A stretch of DNA of 64,000 nucleotides from Zygnema cylindricum. Taxonomy: Eukaryota; Streptophyta; Zygnematophyceae; Zygnematales; Zygnemataceae. The stretch is from NCBI GenBank assembly GCA_037447655.1, contig JBBHKE010003371.1, positions 62,001-126,000 on the forward strand, given 5' to 3'. The position numbers and the translations under genes are program-made. Positions 12,301 to 23,231 of this stretch are shown piece after piece; positions within the stretch are counted from its first letter, which is position 1, and each line of letters begins with the position of its first letter. Below the pieces are notes generated by a model. The model did no database searches. It was given only the letters and a program-made list of their open reading frames with translations, and had not been told where the DNA came from.

Positions 12301-15300
12301 TTTGTAAATTGAAAAGAAACCAAAATGTAAAATATCATAGAAAAAGAACCAGCATGATCACATTTGTATAGGGTAAAGACCTCCTTTCACTTTGGCTCTC
12401 TTACGTCATTGTAACAATGTAGAATAAAACAAAAAAACAACCGCGTCGTATCTGTTGCCCACTAGCCTTTTCACCAAAAGTACATATGTATATTCATATA
12501 CTATCGTTTGCCCTTATAGTGCTCATATTCTTATCAAAAATTGCTATTCTTTTTTTGTTAAAGTGAAAAATTATCCCTTAAGCTATGTTACACTCAAGAG
12601 TAGATTAAAAATATTTTCTCCTGTAAAATCTCTGGGCATCAATTTTTTTCCTCAAACTTTTGGGATGTGAGACTTCGCCGTGAACCCCTAGAAACATCAA
12701 TTTATCAAATGCGACAAAACATATTTTCCATGCCAGACAAATCTTTCCAACGTTTTAGTTTCACCTTGAAGTAAATAAGTGGTACCGACCAAAAATACGA
12801 ATAATTGTTACACCTTCGTACAATGTAATATTAATTTAATATTTTGAATGTTGTTTCCAAAATTTAAAAATCAAAGATTCACGAAAGGTGGTGACTATGC
12901 TCCTCCCGGCCCACCCATCCTCTCCTTCAACAACAATATCCCATCTGACATGGTCGAAAAGGATAGATAAAGCAACATAAAGAAGAACAATTGACCAAAT
13001 CCTTCAGAAAACCAGCCAACCAAAAACAAACTCACTAAATGATAAAGGAATAAAACCAGTTGCAAAATGCACTATTTTCACACCATATCCTTTTCTGTTA
13101 CCATTCTTGACCCTCCATCGCCCCAGTCCACCTTCATGTCGAAAATTTATTTTAAATAAATCTTCGAAAAACCAAAAAAATAAAAGTAGCATCACTAACA
13201 TCACTGAAGTTGTAACTACTTTGAAAAATAGACCTGTAGTTGAGACATAATGAAAGACTTGTAATATCCACATCGAACCTAACAATCCCCCTTTTCGATG
13301 TGGAATTTACAAAAAAAGCATAAATCATGCGAGTCATAACTGTGGACGTCCTTTACAACACATTATAGGTAGCCTCCTTACTTAAAAACTTTGCTTCTCC
13401 CAAAGTCAACGCGTGTAAAAATTCAGTTTCCTTCAATGTTACTAAATTACGCACAAAGAGCCATTGAGTACGGATATACTGATATGCTTGTGAAAAACTA
13501 ACAAGCGCCATGGATCTTATACTATCCGTATAAATCTTCAAGCAGCTGAATCTTCGATTCACCCAAAATCTCTTTTAACCAAATCGATGCTCTGGCAGCA
13601 TGGCAAGCTGCCATATACTCAGCCTCCGTCGAAGTTAATGCAGGTGTCGGCTGAAGACGCAAACTCCTCAAAACCGCAGCATCACCAAATACAGATGCGT
13701 ATTCGGACATCGATTTTTCAAAGTCAAATTGCATTCCCAATTTGAATAAAAATACCCGATACACTCCAAGGTTTCTCCAGATTTGCATACCAAACCGACT
13801 TCAATCGTATCATAAAAATATAATAATAAGCACTTGACAACTTCCTAGTGCGATTGCGACAGTTTTTTGCAATATCGACTTATAATGGAAACTGTTGCTG
13901 CAATATACGAGTGAGTCTCGACACTTAAGTACATTAAAATTCCAATAACTTCTCGATATGGGAAGTTGACAGTGGATTCTTTTTCATACTTATTTAATTG
14001 ACACTTAGAATCCAAAGGCTTAGTAAACGGTTTCGCATCCAGCATGCTAAACCGCCGCAGTAACACTTTCCTTCACCGCAGTAACATTTTTTTGCAGTAT
14101 TGAGCTTGACTAAGTTTAATGTCTCCCTTAGGGAAACAAATAGCTTCAATGCCCAAAATTTAACGGACGTCTCCAAGGTCCGTTACCTACCGAAGCACGA
14201 CATCCCCAAATCCGCAAGTGATGAAGTGTCAGTTTTCGAACGTATCCTTATCCTCCTCGGTAATGGTTCTTCCTTTACTTGCAAGTCGCTCCACAGTAAT
14301 GTTAAAACGCTTAGAAGCATCTCAAATTGACTCATTCAGACTCATTTAAAATTGTTGGTTACATTCATTTTAAATTGTTGGATACATTCAGAATATGCAT
14401 CCTAGCCGGGGATCTCATACCCTTTCTCAAATTGATTTTTAATTGCTGGAGTAGTCATGAAATATGGGCGTGCAGATTTCCATTAATCCTGTAACGGTAA
14501 CAACATTTTTCTTTTTCCATTTCTTTCTTGCCTTTCAATCAGAAATGGGCTTTTGCTCCTTGCCTTTAACTATCTTCGAAAGATGCCGAAGGACTAGCCG
14601 TCCTTTCATAGATTTCTCCATTTATGACAATTAGTTCCATTGAAAGGAACCATTTTTCCGGCCATCAGGATCTTTTCGTCATCCTCATCGCTGTCTTTGT
14701 CAAAATCAGAATCATCTTTGGCCACGAACTTCCCCTTGCGAATTCTCCTATTTTTTCATCCTCATTTTCTTTTTCAAAATCTTTTCCCTCTCTATAAATC
14801 TGAGCACCACCAACCACTTGAACCGTACGCCCCTGAGGGGTCGCCAAAAAAAATTGATTGAAGGACACAAGTCAATAAAGTTTGAAGTTGTTCCTTTGTG
14901 AGAAACACTCTTGTGCCCCTCTGTTCAAAGGACCTTGTAGGGAAAGTCTCTTCTTCCTCAAATTGGGTAGCATTGAAGCCCCTATGACTTGGTTCTAAAG
15001 TGTCATACTGGGAGCTACAAGTTTTCTTTTCTTTCCACCCATGGCAACAACAGTCATCGCAACTCTCTTACTAATGACTATGACTAAACGTTTCTACCTG
15101 CTTCGATACCAATTGATAAAACGAGAGCACGGCAAATAAGCATCTGAGACATTTCACACCAACACAGAAAATATGCGGAAACAAAAAGACATTAAATAAA
15201 ACCCAAATGTTTTTTCAAAGTTTTTTAGGGTTTTTCCAGAGTTTTTCCAGGGTTTTTTAAAGGGCTTTTAAGGTTTTCTAGGTTTTTTTAGGGTTTTTCC

Positions 15301-18300
15301 AAATCATATGTTTAAAAACCCTAGAGCTAATACCCAGTGAGTTTCTTCCCTCTTTTTTTGCATGTGGCCTTTGTCAAAAGGGGAAAAAGTCACACGTAGA
15401 GTTGCCCAGTAGGACGTGAGCGGGTTTCTTGAAGCAGGTCAATCAAAACTCCCTTAGTTTAAAGTCTCAGTAAGGTTGATATAGTAAATTATCAGGAGCA
15501 TCTCACGCCCACATAAGAAGTGAGTGAAAGCGCTATCCTCACCTTCTATCGAGGTGAGAATAACAAGTTGCCCCATTATTGTCAACCCAAGACATAGGAC
15601 AAAACTCATAAGCCCTATAAGATGTGAGGATTCCTAGGTCCGATTGTAAGTAGTGTTTCGGAGGAGATGTAATTCGGAGGATAAAATAGGGTAGGTAAAA
15701 GAAGGGACCTCAACACTCAAAAGAAGACTTGGTTATTAGGTGACTTCCTCCCCCACAAGAAACCTCTATCATCATAATATTTCAAGGGTATGGACAAGGG
15801 AGGTAGCGCACATGGTTCCTCAAAGGGAAGGTGTCAAAGGCCTCTTGAGAAAGGGGGAGAGTAGTTTTTATTTTTAGAGGCATCAGTGGTCGGTTTGGGG
15901 GAAACCACAAGTAGTGTACCCGCTTTGGGAAACGTTGAATTCCCTTCACTGTCAAAAATTGTAGCTATGGGAAGGACTTGCAATCGCAGAAATAAAACCT
16001 CGTCAATCCCCTCCCAATATAACACCCAAATTATTAGGACACTGGACAAAAATCACGCTTTCAAATAATCTAGGAGGGTTGGAATTACACGCTCTATTTG
16101 GGGTAAATAAGAGAAAAGAGGGGAAATATCTAAGTGGGGCGACTTCACGACCGTGTCGTCAACAGATATGTGATGATATTGACCTTACCTCTCCAATGGG
16201 AGTAGTCGTAGGGAGGAATCTCCAGTGGCTACCAATGAACCAAGGGAGACGTGAGTGCTTGAAGTAGTCGGAAAAGTTCTTGCTTCGATGGTGACTACAA
16301 AACTCTTACCTCTATTTGGTTCCGATTTTGGAGGGTCCAATCTTTGACGATCCTGTGAAACATCAAGGATCTGAGTGACCAGGTCTATAAGGCCATAAGG
16401 GGTTTGAATTCCCCTGACTGTCTTTCTGAAATCCATCTCTTCGTCCATTGTGGCTCCCGATCTGAAAAAGGCCAACCACTCGGTTTTAGAGGAGTCGACG
16501 GAAAAGAGAAATGCTTCACCCATTGGTTCCGGATTTTGGAGGGCGTGAATCTCGTAGAAATTCGTTAGGAGGTTTAGGGGATCTAGATCCTCTATCGTTG
16601 GAAGTTGACCGAGCTCCCAGGGGCAACGCGCCTCTAGGGGATGATTTGGAACTTCCCCCTCCACCTAGAAATCTTGGTGTCACAATCACACAATTGGACG
16701 AAAACCTCACAAACCAAGCCTAAAAGCAAGAATGACATCCCCTCTTGTACCCTCGCCTCTAACTGTTGATACAAAGATTCCTCAAAAGATAATAGAGAGC
16801 AGATGAGTATCGTGAGTTCTCAGGTGAGAGCTTTCCCCAACAGTTTCCCGTGAGCGTCAACATTGGAGGGTCAACTCCAAATGCGAGGGTCGAGGGTCGG
16901 AGGAAACTTAACGCGAGAGACTTGTACGACTTAAGCGTAGGGGATCTTATTAGTTCTTAATGGATCAAAAAACGACGACAAAATATTAACCCACTCGAAT
17001 TAGTTCCTCATGTGCCTAAGGTGGTGGTGAGGATGCAAAAACTTCTACCCGTTTGCCATACACTAGGAAGTGGTCCTTCGACTGTTGGAGACTTGAATCT
17101 TTTGCGAATCTGCCTCCTTTTTTTGGGGCAGCCGGTTGGCGATTTACGGGTGAGGCGCATTTAAGAGATTCAGCTCAAACCCCTTACAAGGGGCATGTTG
17201 AAATTTCTCACACAATGATAGAGGTTTTGGCCAAATTGGAAAAGCCCATTGCTCACTCTACTCCTCGAGCATCTAGTCCTCCAACTCTTTGTCCTGCCAC
17301 TTGTCTTACAAGGGGCATATTGAAATTTCTCACACAATGATAGAGGTTTTGGCCAAATTGGAAAAGCCCATTGCTCACTCTGCTCCTCGAGCATCTAGTC
17401 CTCCAACTCTTTGTCTTGCCACTTGTGGTTTAGGTCCTCCCATTTTTTTACACAACTTGCTCACACTGCGACAACCGCAGAGGGAGCTAGAACGTAGGGG
17501 TCCTTCTCACGAGTCGTCCCCATCATTGGGAACAAATAATTTTTTCGCAAAATGGAAACCCAATTCTAGTGGAATGTCATTATCGAATTTGGAATGCAAT
17601 CACGAATAACACATGGATTAAGTATTCATTTGGCCAAATATCCTATAGATCTGAAAATTTGATTATTTCCCAACATGGTGGTAATTATTAGGGGGGAGCC
17701 TTAGAAGATTTTAAGTCGAGATTTTCTTCTTTCTTGGATCCAATGATTTCTCTTCGGAATGACACAATAAAGCATCAAGCCACCAGGCTAAGGTGGGGTT
17801 AGATCGAATTAACAAGAAATGCATGAATTGCTCCTTTAAGCATGATCTCTCCCTTAAGCATGAATTGGTAAAAACCTCCCTTAAGCCTTCAACCAGTTAC
17901 CAAACCTTATCTTACGTCTGTTAATAAAAAACAATAACCTTTGCTCATTATTCAATCTTACAAGATTTGGAGGGATGTTAATTGACCGATGGACAGTGGA
18001 ACGTTCCCAGTCAAATTGTTGCTATACATATATCTATGACAACCAACATTTCCACCACCAACAAAAAATGCCCTTATGTTAGTATGGAATTTTTTTTTGT
18101 CATTGATTTAATTGATGGTGAACATTTACTTGGAGTAAAATAAAAAAAGCATTCCTACTAGTCTTGTAATTGTGGACATTGCAGATTTATTACTCTTTAG
18201 TTCAAATATGGGTTGAAATTTAATCGTTTGCATAATGTCACTAGCCCTCCAATACACAGGTTTCTAGCACAATGATTCAACCAAAGTCATTGCATTTTTA

Positions 18301-20732
18301 TTCAAATATTTTGAAGTTAAATAATCGCCATTGAAATTTGAAATATGAAAACTATTCGACCCTAAAAAGTTAACAAAACCAATACTTATTTTCCACTCGC
18401 GAAAACTGGTAACCTCAAAATCTTTATGAGTGAACTCTGCTGTCATCAAGTTTTCCAACAAGAACGATAAAAAACGTCAAAACTTCTTTTTTTTTCTTTT
18501 TTTTTTCTTAGGTAGTTGCGAAACCTGAGAAGTCAACTTTTACCAGCTTGATCATTTGCAATTCTCGTGCCAGGAAATTGGTCGGGAAAAATTTGATGAA
18601 AAAAATAAAATTATTCATGCAAGTTTCCATCCAGAATTCAAATAGAAATATTTATCAAACATGTAGAAATGTGGTGCCTAATTCAATATTTACTTTGAAA
18701 ATATAACCTTTTTTTCACCTTCCTCTCTAATCACTTAGCTCAAAAGAGGGAGGAGAGAGTCCAAGAGCCTATAATGGGGGGAGGAGAAGGGCAAGGAGGG
18801 AGACAATAGGATAAGATGGGGATGAGGAGGCGAGGGAAAATAGGGAAGGGGAAGAGATGGGCGGGGAGAGGAGGGTATGGGGGTTGGAGGGGTGGAGGGA
18901 AAAATAGGGGAGGAGAGGGGAGGAAAGGAGGTGGGAGGGAATAAAAATTGTGTGCAAGAAAAAAAAACGTGAGATCCGTTCCCAGATTCCAAACTAATTG
19001 ACGAGCTAAGAAATGTGTGATTCTATTCGACAGTAAAATATAATGGAAACTAAACACGGTAATGGGCTCTCAGGTTGGGGGTGTTGTCAATTGAAAATGG
19101 TAAAGTAACGAATTTTCGGATTTTCAGATTTTTCATACCGTGTAGATTGAGTTACGTTTACGCTTATGGGGAGTTTTTTTGCGTAAATCCCAATGGAATA
19201 ATAACAAGTGCGACTGGCTTACAACAATTTTTTCAATTGTGTTTCGTCTTTACAAACCTAATAATGTAAAAGTCGAAAAAATAAAATCCATTTGATTGAG
19301 TGTTAAATCGTTTGGTAAGGCCTCTCTCTCAAATAACCTCTAATAAGCCTATTTTTTCTTATCTTTTGTCCAATGATAGTCTGGAGGCAAATGGCATAAA
19401 GAAAAGTGAAATTTTTGTGTATTGTGCACGATTTCTTCAAAATCAAATGGGCGCTTTATGGTGTTTGTTCAAAGCAACGAAAGCTTAAAGGTTAGAAAGT
19501 TTCTTTTCCTTAAATAAAAATAGGATGCAAAAGCTAATCAAGAACAAAACCCTCGTCAACTCCCGCAATTTCCTCTATCCAAGCAACCATATCAAAAGAT
19601 TGTAAAAATATGTGAAATGTGACTTACAATTTGCTACTTTTTCGTCATTGCACTAATAATTTAATTCATTTTTTCTTTTTTTCCAATGAGATGCATCTGC
19701 CAATCTAGCATTCACACACAGCAATAACCCCCCTCTTCGCCCCCCCTCCTCCATTTTGACAACAAAAACGAAAGGAATAAATGAAACTTTAACATGAGAT
19801 TTACATCGTGTGGAATTTTTATCAGAAGTAGTTTTTTGTATTTTTTGCTTTTCTTCGTTTATTTGCATTTGAGATGCATCTCGCCTCCCATGTTTACTCA
19901 CAAGTACTTCAATCGCGTGAGGTTGCCAATCTCCGGCGCTATTGTTCCCATCAGGCCCAAGAGGGACAAATATCTGCATCCCCCTCCCACCGAATGTCGA
20001 ATAAGATCCTTCAGTCTCCATGCCCTCCCCTTCCCCCCTCCCCCCCATCCCCTTCCCCTTCCCCCTCCCCCCCTGTTGTAAGCCTCGACGGCGCCCAAGC
20101 ATCGCAAAGAGCATCTCAGCAGGAAATCCAGGCAGCCTGTGACCAACATTTTTCAGTGCGACTTTCAGTGCGGATTTCATGGCAGCAGAGAATTTCGATA
20201 GCCTGTGGAACTAAGATTAATTGCGATTTTTAGTGCGAACTGAACCAAGATTAATTGCGATTTTTAGTGCGAACTGATCGCAACAGACAGTGCAGACAGC
20301 CTCACCCTCCGAGTAAAAATTAAGTGCGATGTTTAGTGCGGAATTTTGGTCGCATTGAAAGCAGCAGAGAGTGCACGCAGCGATAATAGTCACTCACATA
20401 AAAGTCACGCGACCGGATTTGTCGCATTCGAAATAGCTGGAAACGTTTTGAACACAAATGATTGGTGGAAATTTCTCCTTGTTCTTGATCGCTCCCTTCA
20501 CCGCCTTCAGGGCCGTCTCTGCAGCAGCAATGAATGACGTCAGAAGCCTCACGGAGCGAATTAGAGCGATCTTTTGCACGTGCGAAGGCAGGCACGAGGA
20601 TCGAAGTGGCGGGGAAAGGTTGAGGAGAGAGCTGTGGAACTTACTGTCACGTGGCGCCATGGTTACTCCGCATGAGGGTACCACGTGGAACAGAAAAACT
20701 AGTATCATAGTCATCATGATCCTTTGAGCCAT
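6141..20732 (-). CDS. Secreted LRR-EGF-proline-rich protein, multi-exon gene (left copy)
   Basis: Proposed join, minus strand: 20398-20732, 19902-19973, 17962-18033, 11769-11840, 10974-11045, 8596-8667, 6593-6891, 6141-6307. Every junction is GT-AG and every phase agrees. The total is 1161 nt, or 386 residues plus a TAA stop. Order: hydrophobic signal peptide (about residues 1-23), an LRR N-terminal cap ending in CDKSGRVT, five 24-residue plant-type LRRs, a Cys-rich EGF-like domain, and a tail full of SPPP/PPPP. No transmembrane segment or kinase is visible before the stop. Role inferred: an extracellular or wall-associated recognition or structural protein, broadly reminiscent of plant LRR-extensins, though the EGF module is not typical of them. 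Two further LRR exons (8757-8828, 8925-8996) look dead and can be skipped without losing frame. The introns carry transposons. A downstream exon restoring a membrane anchor cannot be excluded. Confidence 0.7.
6593..6891 (-). CDS. EGF-like domain exon of the left LRR gene
   Basis: 299 nt between an acceptor ending CACAG and the donor GTAAGT. The first residues (DASNNYFTG) are the usual end of a plant-type LRR array. A spacer follows with CDGLEANCLF and a region with about ten cysteines: SECDPS, KSECKAFC, GGPCGGHGICS, RKCACNKGY, YTCK. The GxCxGHGxC...CxCxxGY pattern is an EGF-like signature. N-glycosylation sequons (NAT, NST, NVT) suggest an extracellular location. A truncated copy lies at 2323-2487. 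Confidence 0.75.
8596..8667 (-). CDS. LRR exon (left L8)
   Basis: 72 nt, phase 2 to phase 2, acceptor AG and donor GTAAG. It reads FLDSNQLSGSIPSFIGQLSN then FGFL, a complete plant-type LxxNxLxGxIPxxIGxLxxL repeat. It is the last LRR before the EGF exon. Partner: 42532-42603. Confidence 0.85.
8757..8828 (-). pseudogene. Decayed LRR exon (left L7)
   Basis: The donor GTAAG and the SSIGQLLHL core remain. The acceptor position reads AA instead of AG, and there is a TGA in the LRR frame near the 5' end. Its partner at 42381-42452 carries a different in-frame TGA. Confidence 0.7.
8925..8996 (-). pseudogene. LRR exon missing its 5' half and acceptor (left L6)
   Basis: The 3' half reads GRVPSAISQLSNLSV before a GTAAG donor. 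The expected acceptor AG is absent. Compared with the right copy (42144-42280), about 60 bp of intron end and exon start are missing between two similar words (TTGGGTGG and TTGAGTGG). The present 5' part derives from intron sequence. Confidence 0.7.
9000..10968. other. Long intron, no coding signal
   Basis: AT-rich sequence between two LRR exons of the left gene. It is matched in inverted order by about 40.5-42.1 kb of the right arm in its flanking parts. No exon-like LRR or transposon protein was found in it. Confidence 0.5.
10974..11045 (-). CDS. LRR exon (left L4)
   Basis: 72 nt, phase 2, AG acceptor and GTAAG donor. It reads VLSSNQLSGSIPSSIGQIKS then LQFV. The right arm has two partners, 38732-38803 and 40379-40450, produced by a tandem duplication found only there. 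Confidence 0.85.
11769..11840 (-). CDS. LRR exon (left L3)
   Basis: 72 nt, phase 2, AG acceptor and GTAAG donor. It reads NLYGNKLNGSIPSSIRKLTS then LTQL. Partner: 36361-36432. Confidence 0.85.
12200..13070. other. Intron segment, no gene
   Basis: AT-rich intron of the left gene, matching about 35.15-36.0 kb of the right arm in inverted orientation. It ends where the copia-derived sequence begins. Confidence 0.5.
13075..15160 (-). mobile_element. Ty1/copia deletion derivative (left arm)
   Basis: Minus strand, in order: a primer-binding-type site TTGGTATCGAAGC (15100-15112); a degenerate gag-like stretch (about 15060-14170) with acidic KDDSDFDKDSDEDDEK; then, with protease, integrase and most of reverse transcriptase missing, the end of reverse transcriptase (LGIEA...KGDIKLSQAQY, then DAKPFTKPLDS) and RNase H (SSTEAEYMAACHAA-like, 13522-13788). 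A polypurine tract follows at about 13285-13293, with the start of a 3' LTR (TGTTAGG). Frames are broken several times. It lies in an intron of the left gene, in the minus orientation, and has no partner at the same place in the right arm. Confidence 0.8.
13268..13303 (-). other. Polypurine tract inside a perfect stem
   Basis: CCACATCGAA (13268-13277) and TTCGATGTGG (13294-13303) are exact reverse complements flanking the polypurine tract and the TGTTAG start of the 3' LTR. The tract primes plus-strand DNA synthesis in LTR elements. Confidence 0.6.
15200..17820 (+). other. Unidentified, less AT-rich segment private to the left arm
   Basis: This segment has no partner in the right arm. Open stretches exist on both strands (for example 16511-16723 plus, 16185-16664 minus; 17053-17609 plus, broken by a tandem duplication). 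I recognise no domain. The composition differs from the surrounding intron, so it is probably inserted repeat DNA. Near 15225-15300 it holds several TTTAGGG-like words. Confidence 0.4.
17184..17428 (+). repeat. 122-bp direct tandem duplication
   Basis: Two almost identical copies, starting at 17184 and 17306, differ at only a few bases. Because 122 is not a multiple of three, the duplication shifts an otherwise continuous plus-strand frame containing EVLAKLEKPIAHS. That indicates the reading frame was already dispensable. Confidence 0.85.
17962..18033 (-). CDS. LRR exon (left L2)
   Basis: 72 nt, phase 2, AG acceptor and GTAAG donor. It reads YMYSNNLTGNVPLSIGQLTS then LQIL. Partner: 25981-26052. 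Confidence 0.85.
18040..19895. other. Intron, no recognised gene
   Basis: Matches 24.52-25.98 kb in inverted orientation. It contains a purine-rich patch at about 18740-18945 whose partner on the right is much shorter, and an AT-rich segment (18264-18461) conserved between the arms. I see no LRR exon or known domain. Confidence 0.5.
19902..19973 (-). CDS. LRR exon (left L1)
   Basis: 72 nt, phase 2, acceptor GCAG and donor GTGAGT. It reads YLSLLGLMGTIAPEIGNLTR then LKYL. It is the first LRR after the N-terminal cap. Partner: 24450-24521. Confidence 0.85.
20398..20732 (-). CDS. First exon: signal peptide and LRR N-terminal cap (left)
   Basis: 335 nt from ATG to the donor GTGAGT, ending in phase 2. 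The N-terminus (MAQRIMMTMILVFLFHV) is a typical cleavable signal peptide. The exon ends with ALKAVKGAIKN and a Cys-containing ECDKSGRVTF, the usual form of the plant LRR N-terminal cap. The ATG is supported by the same start in the inverted partner and by a shared upstream G-box. Confidence 0.8.
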
Positions 20733-21013
20733 GACGGCTGATCTCTCGCCACGTCACGAGGTTTCTAGAGAACGACACGTGGCAGTTTCTTTCCCAAAAA
20801 GCTGTTCAGTAGGTGAATTAGGTTTTGACTTTAACACACCGTCTCCTTACACATCCTTCAGATGTAACCGTTCGCAAAAGAAGGAGCCAAGCCGAGTGAT
20901 AGTACTAACCGAGTGTCGTACGATTAACAAAAATCAGGACCACGTCTATTGGTTGTTTCTTTCTTGGTCGTACCTGTTTTGTGAATCGACGGCAGGCGGA
21001 TGTTTACAGTGAC

Positions 21014-21765
21014 CAGAGGTCGCAAACGGTCAACCGAAACCGTGACCGACCGTTAACCGACCGCCCGCGCCGGATCCGGAACGGATTCGGTTTCCAAATT
21101 TTGGGGGTCGGGCGGTTACGGTCGGTTGACTCACCAGGAAAAAAGAAAACGGTCAGTTACGGTCGGTCAAACAAAAAACCAAAAAAGATAAAAATTTTGT
21201 ACTTTTTTTCCCAGCATTATTGTTCTTTGTACTTTTGGTATCGTGGAAGTACGTGGCATCATGATTAGCGTAGCAAATCTGACACGGTACTGTAGTAAGC
21301 TATTTATTTCGCAAATCAAAGGGAACGCGACAAAGCGTCGCAAATCTGACACGGTAGTACACTATTCATTTCGAAAATTTTAGGCAAAGCGACAAAGCGT
21401 CTCAAATTTGACACGGTAGTACAATATTCATTTCGCAAATCTTAGGCAACGCGACAAAGCGTCGCAAATCTGACACGGTAGTAACACTATTCATTTCGCA
21501 AATCTTAAGGAACGCGACAAATCGTAATTATTGGCTTATTCCGTCGTACATTGATTAATTTTGTACTTTTTCGGTTACGGGCGGGCACGGTTAGTCGCGA
21601 AAAATCAAGAGTCGGTTAATTTTTTTTTTCGTAAACGACGGTCGGTTTACGGTTAACAATTTTGGAGCGTGACAAAACTCGGTCGGGTGTCGGTTACTCA
21701 GATTTTGAAAAAAAAAAAAAACGGTCGGTTTCGGGTATGATTTTTTTTGACTTTTGCGACCTCTG
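21014..21765 (+). mobile_element. hAT-type MITE, copy 1
   Basis: 752 bp bounded by CAGAGGTCGCAAA and TTTTGCGACCTCTG, with an exact 8-bp target-site duplication ACAGTGAC (21006-21013 and 21766-21773). The terminal sequence and 8-bp duplication are hAT hallmarks. The interior has CGGTCGGT/GGTTAACCG-type words and short tandem blocks (a GCGACAAAGCGTCGCAAA-like phrase at 21.29-21.5 kb) and no coding capacity. It splits the left half of the intergenic region; the right half lacks it. Confidence 0.9.
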
Positions 21766-22149
21766 ACAGTGACATAGTGGACATTTTCGCTATCATTTGT
21801 AAAGTTTCTACTTGATGTAAAACTTCAAAATTAAGCATACATGACGTCATCAATACGGTGTCCTTAGAGCACGATTGGTCAATCTCTATATACAAACAAG
21901 TAAAACAATGATTTAATAGATATTTGCATAACATATTTTTTTAGATTCCATTTCGCCAGGGCCTGAAGATTCCGATGCCATTTCACGTCGACCGGACACG
22001 AGACGCAAAGGTAAAGCGAATCTTCTCCAACAATGAAACGGCACATGCTGGAAGGCGGTACGTCTACAATGTCACGAAAAGTCATTTGACGTCACAAGCA
22101 GTTACAAAAAAATAACGTGCTTGCGTCATCACAGATTGTAGATGTTGAC

Positions 22150-22850
22150 GGCCATCACGGGCATTGTCAGCCTATACAATCACGGGCATGGACCGTGTTG
22201 TGTTTATCAAAACGTCCACATTACTATTGTACTAATCTAAACATCCGTATGGACATTTGTAGACGCGACCCAAAACAACACTGTTGACGCAAAATAGAGC
22301 AAAGAAGCGACGGCACGAAATCGTACTGCTTGAAAGGACGGCTACCTTTTAAAACTGCCATGATCGGACGGTCAAGAAAGAAGGATAGACGGGTGACGAC
22401 TCATTTGTGCAGGTGGCGGCTTTATCTATATTCGTTGACGGGATAGATAACCTAAGATCTGACGGTCGAAAACTATTGCTGAAAGGGTATTTTAAATGTT
22501 AACCGATTGGTGACGTCGGCCGAAATACACGCCGCAAGACCGTGTCCTTTTTACGACAACATCAAAGTACAGTACTGTACTATTGTACTAATCAAGACGT
22601 ACGTCCCTACCATAATTTATAGGCGCGACCCAAAAACGATGCGACACAAAAACTAGCGTAACTAAATAATAAATAAAAAAACTAAATCGTCCCGATTCAT
22701 GTCATACCGTGTCCTGTTTATCACAGTAAGCCGCTAATCGTTATAAGTGTTGATAACACTAACTCGGTCGCGACTTTTTTTAACCAGAAATCACAAAATA
22801 GAGTTAACAACATTATTTTAAGGAAGTGGATTAAAATTTGCCACGTCTAC
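22150..22850. other. Palindrome spacer with internal short repeats
   Basis: Not obviously inverted between the arms. It holds two direct copies of a GACGCGACCCAAAA-type block (about 22190-22290 and 22540-22650), and a related ACCGTGTCCTGTTTATCA word near 22705. No gene seen. Confidence 0.6.
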
Positions 22851-23202
22851 TTGCCAGCATATACAATATGTGACGACGCACAATACTTTTTGTAACTGCT
22901 TGTGACGTCGTATGACCTTTGGTGACATTGTAGATGTACCTCATAACAGCCTGTGCCGTTTCATGGATGAAGAATATTATTTGCCATTGCGTCTCGTGTC
23001 CAGTCGACGTGAAATGGCATCGGAATCTTTTAAACCCCTGCGAAAAAAAATCCCTTCCTGATGCAAACGGACAAAACAAAACAAATTGTGTACTTTTATT
23101 AGTCGTTAAAAACCCAAACGGACAAAACATAGCGAATCGGCAATTTTCGTAGTCGCTTGAATTCGTTTTAAAACTTTGAAAAATTTCGACGATGACTCGA
23201 AA

Positions 23203-23231
23203 CGATCTTTTTTTTTTTTTTTTTTTTTTTG
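23203..23231. repeat. Poly(T) tract
   Basis: An uninterrupted run of about 28 T in the right half of the shared intergenic region. It is absent from the left arm at the matching place. Confidence 0.9.

Larger units (their letters stand above)
7722..22150 (-). repeat. Left arm of giant imperfect palindrome
   Basis: The reverse complement matches 22850-43490 in collinear order. Paired landmarks: 7722 with 43490; LRR exons at 8596, 8757, 8925, 10974, 11769, 17962 and 19902 with their right-arm partners; about 13040 with 35150; exon 1 with exon 1; about 21840 with 23380; about 22080 with 22900. The arms differ by many substitutions, indels and private transposons, so this is an old duplication. 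Private to the left are the copia derivative near 13.1-15.2 kb, the unidentified segment 15.2-17.8 kb and the MITE at 21014. Confidence 0.85.

Noticed and set aside
16185-16723. Overlapping frames on both strands as a real gene
   Set aside because: No motif, no clear splice context, and the segment is found only in one arm within repeat-like DNA.
18264-18461. Conserved open frame shared with 25604-25888, considered as an additional exon
   Set aside because: The frame is broken in the right copy and does not resemble an LRR. Conservation is expected from the duplication alone.
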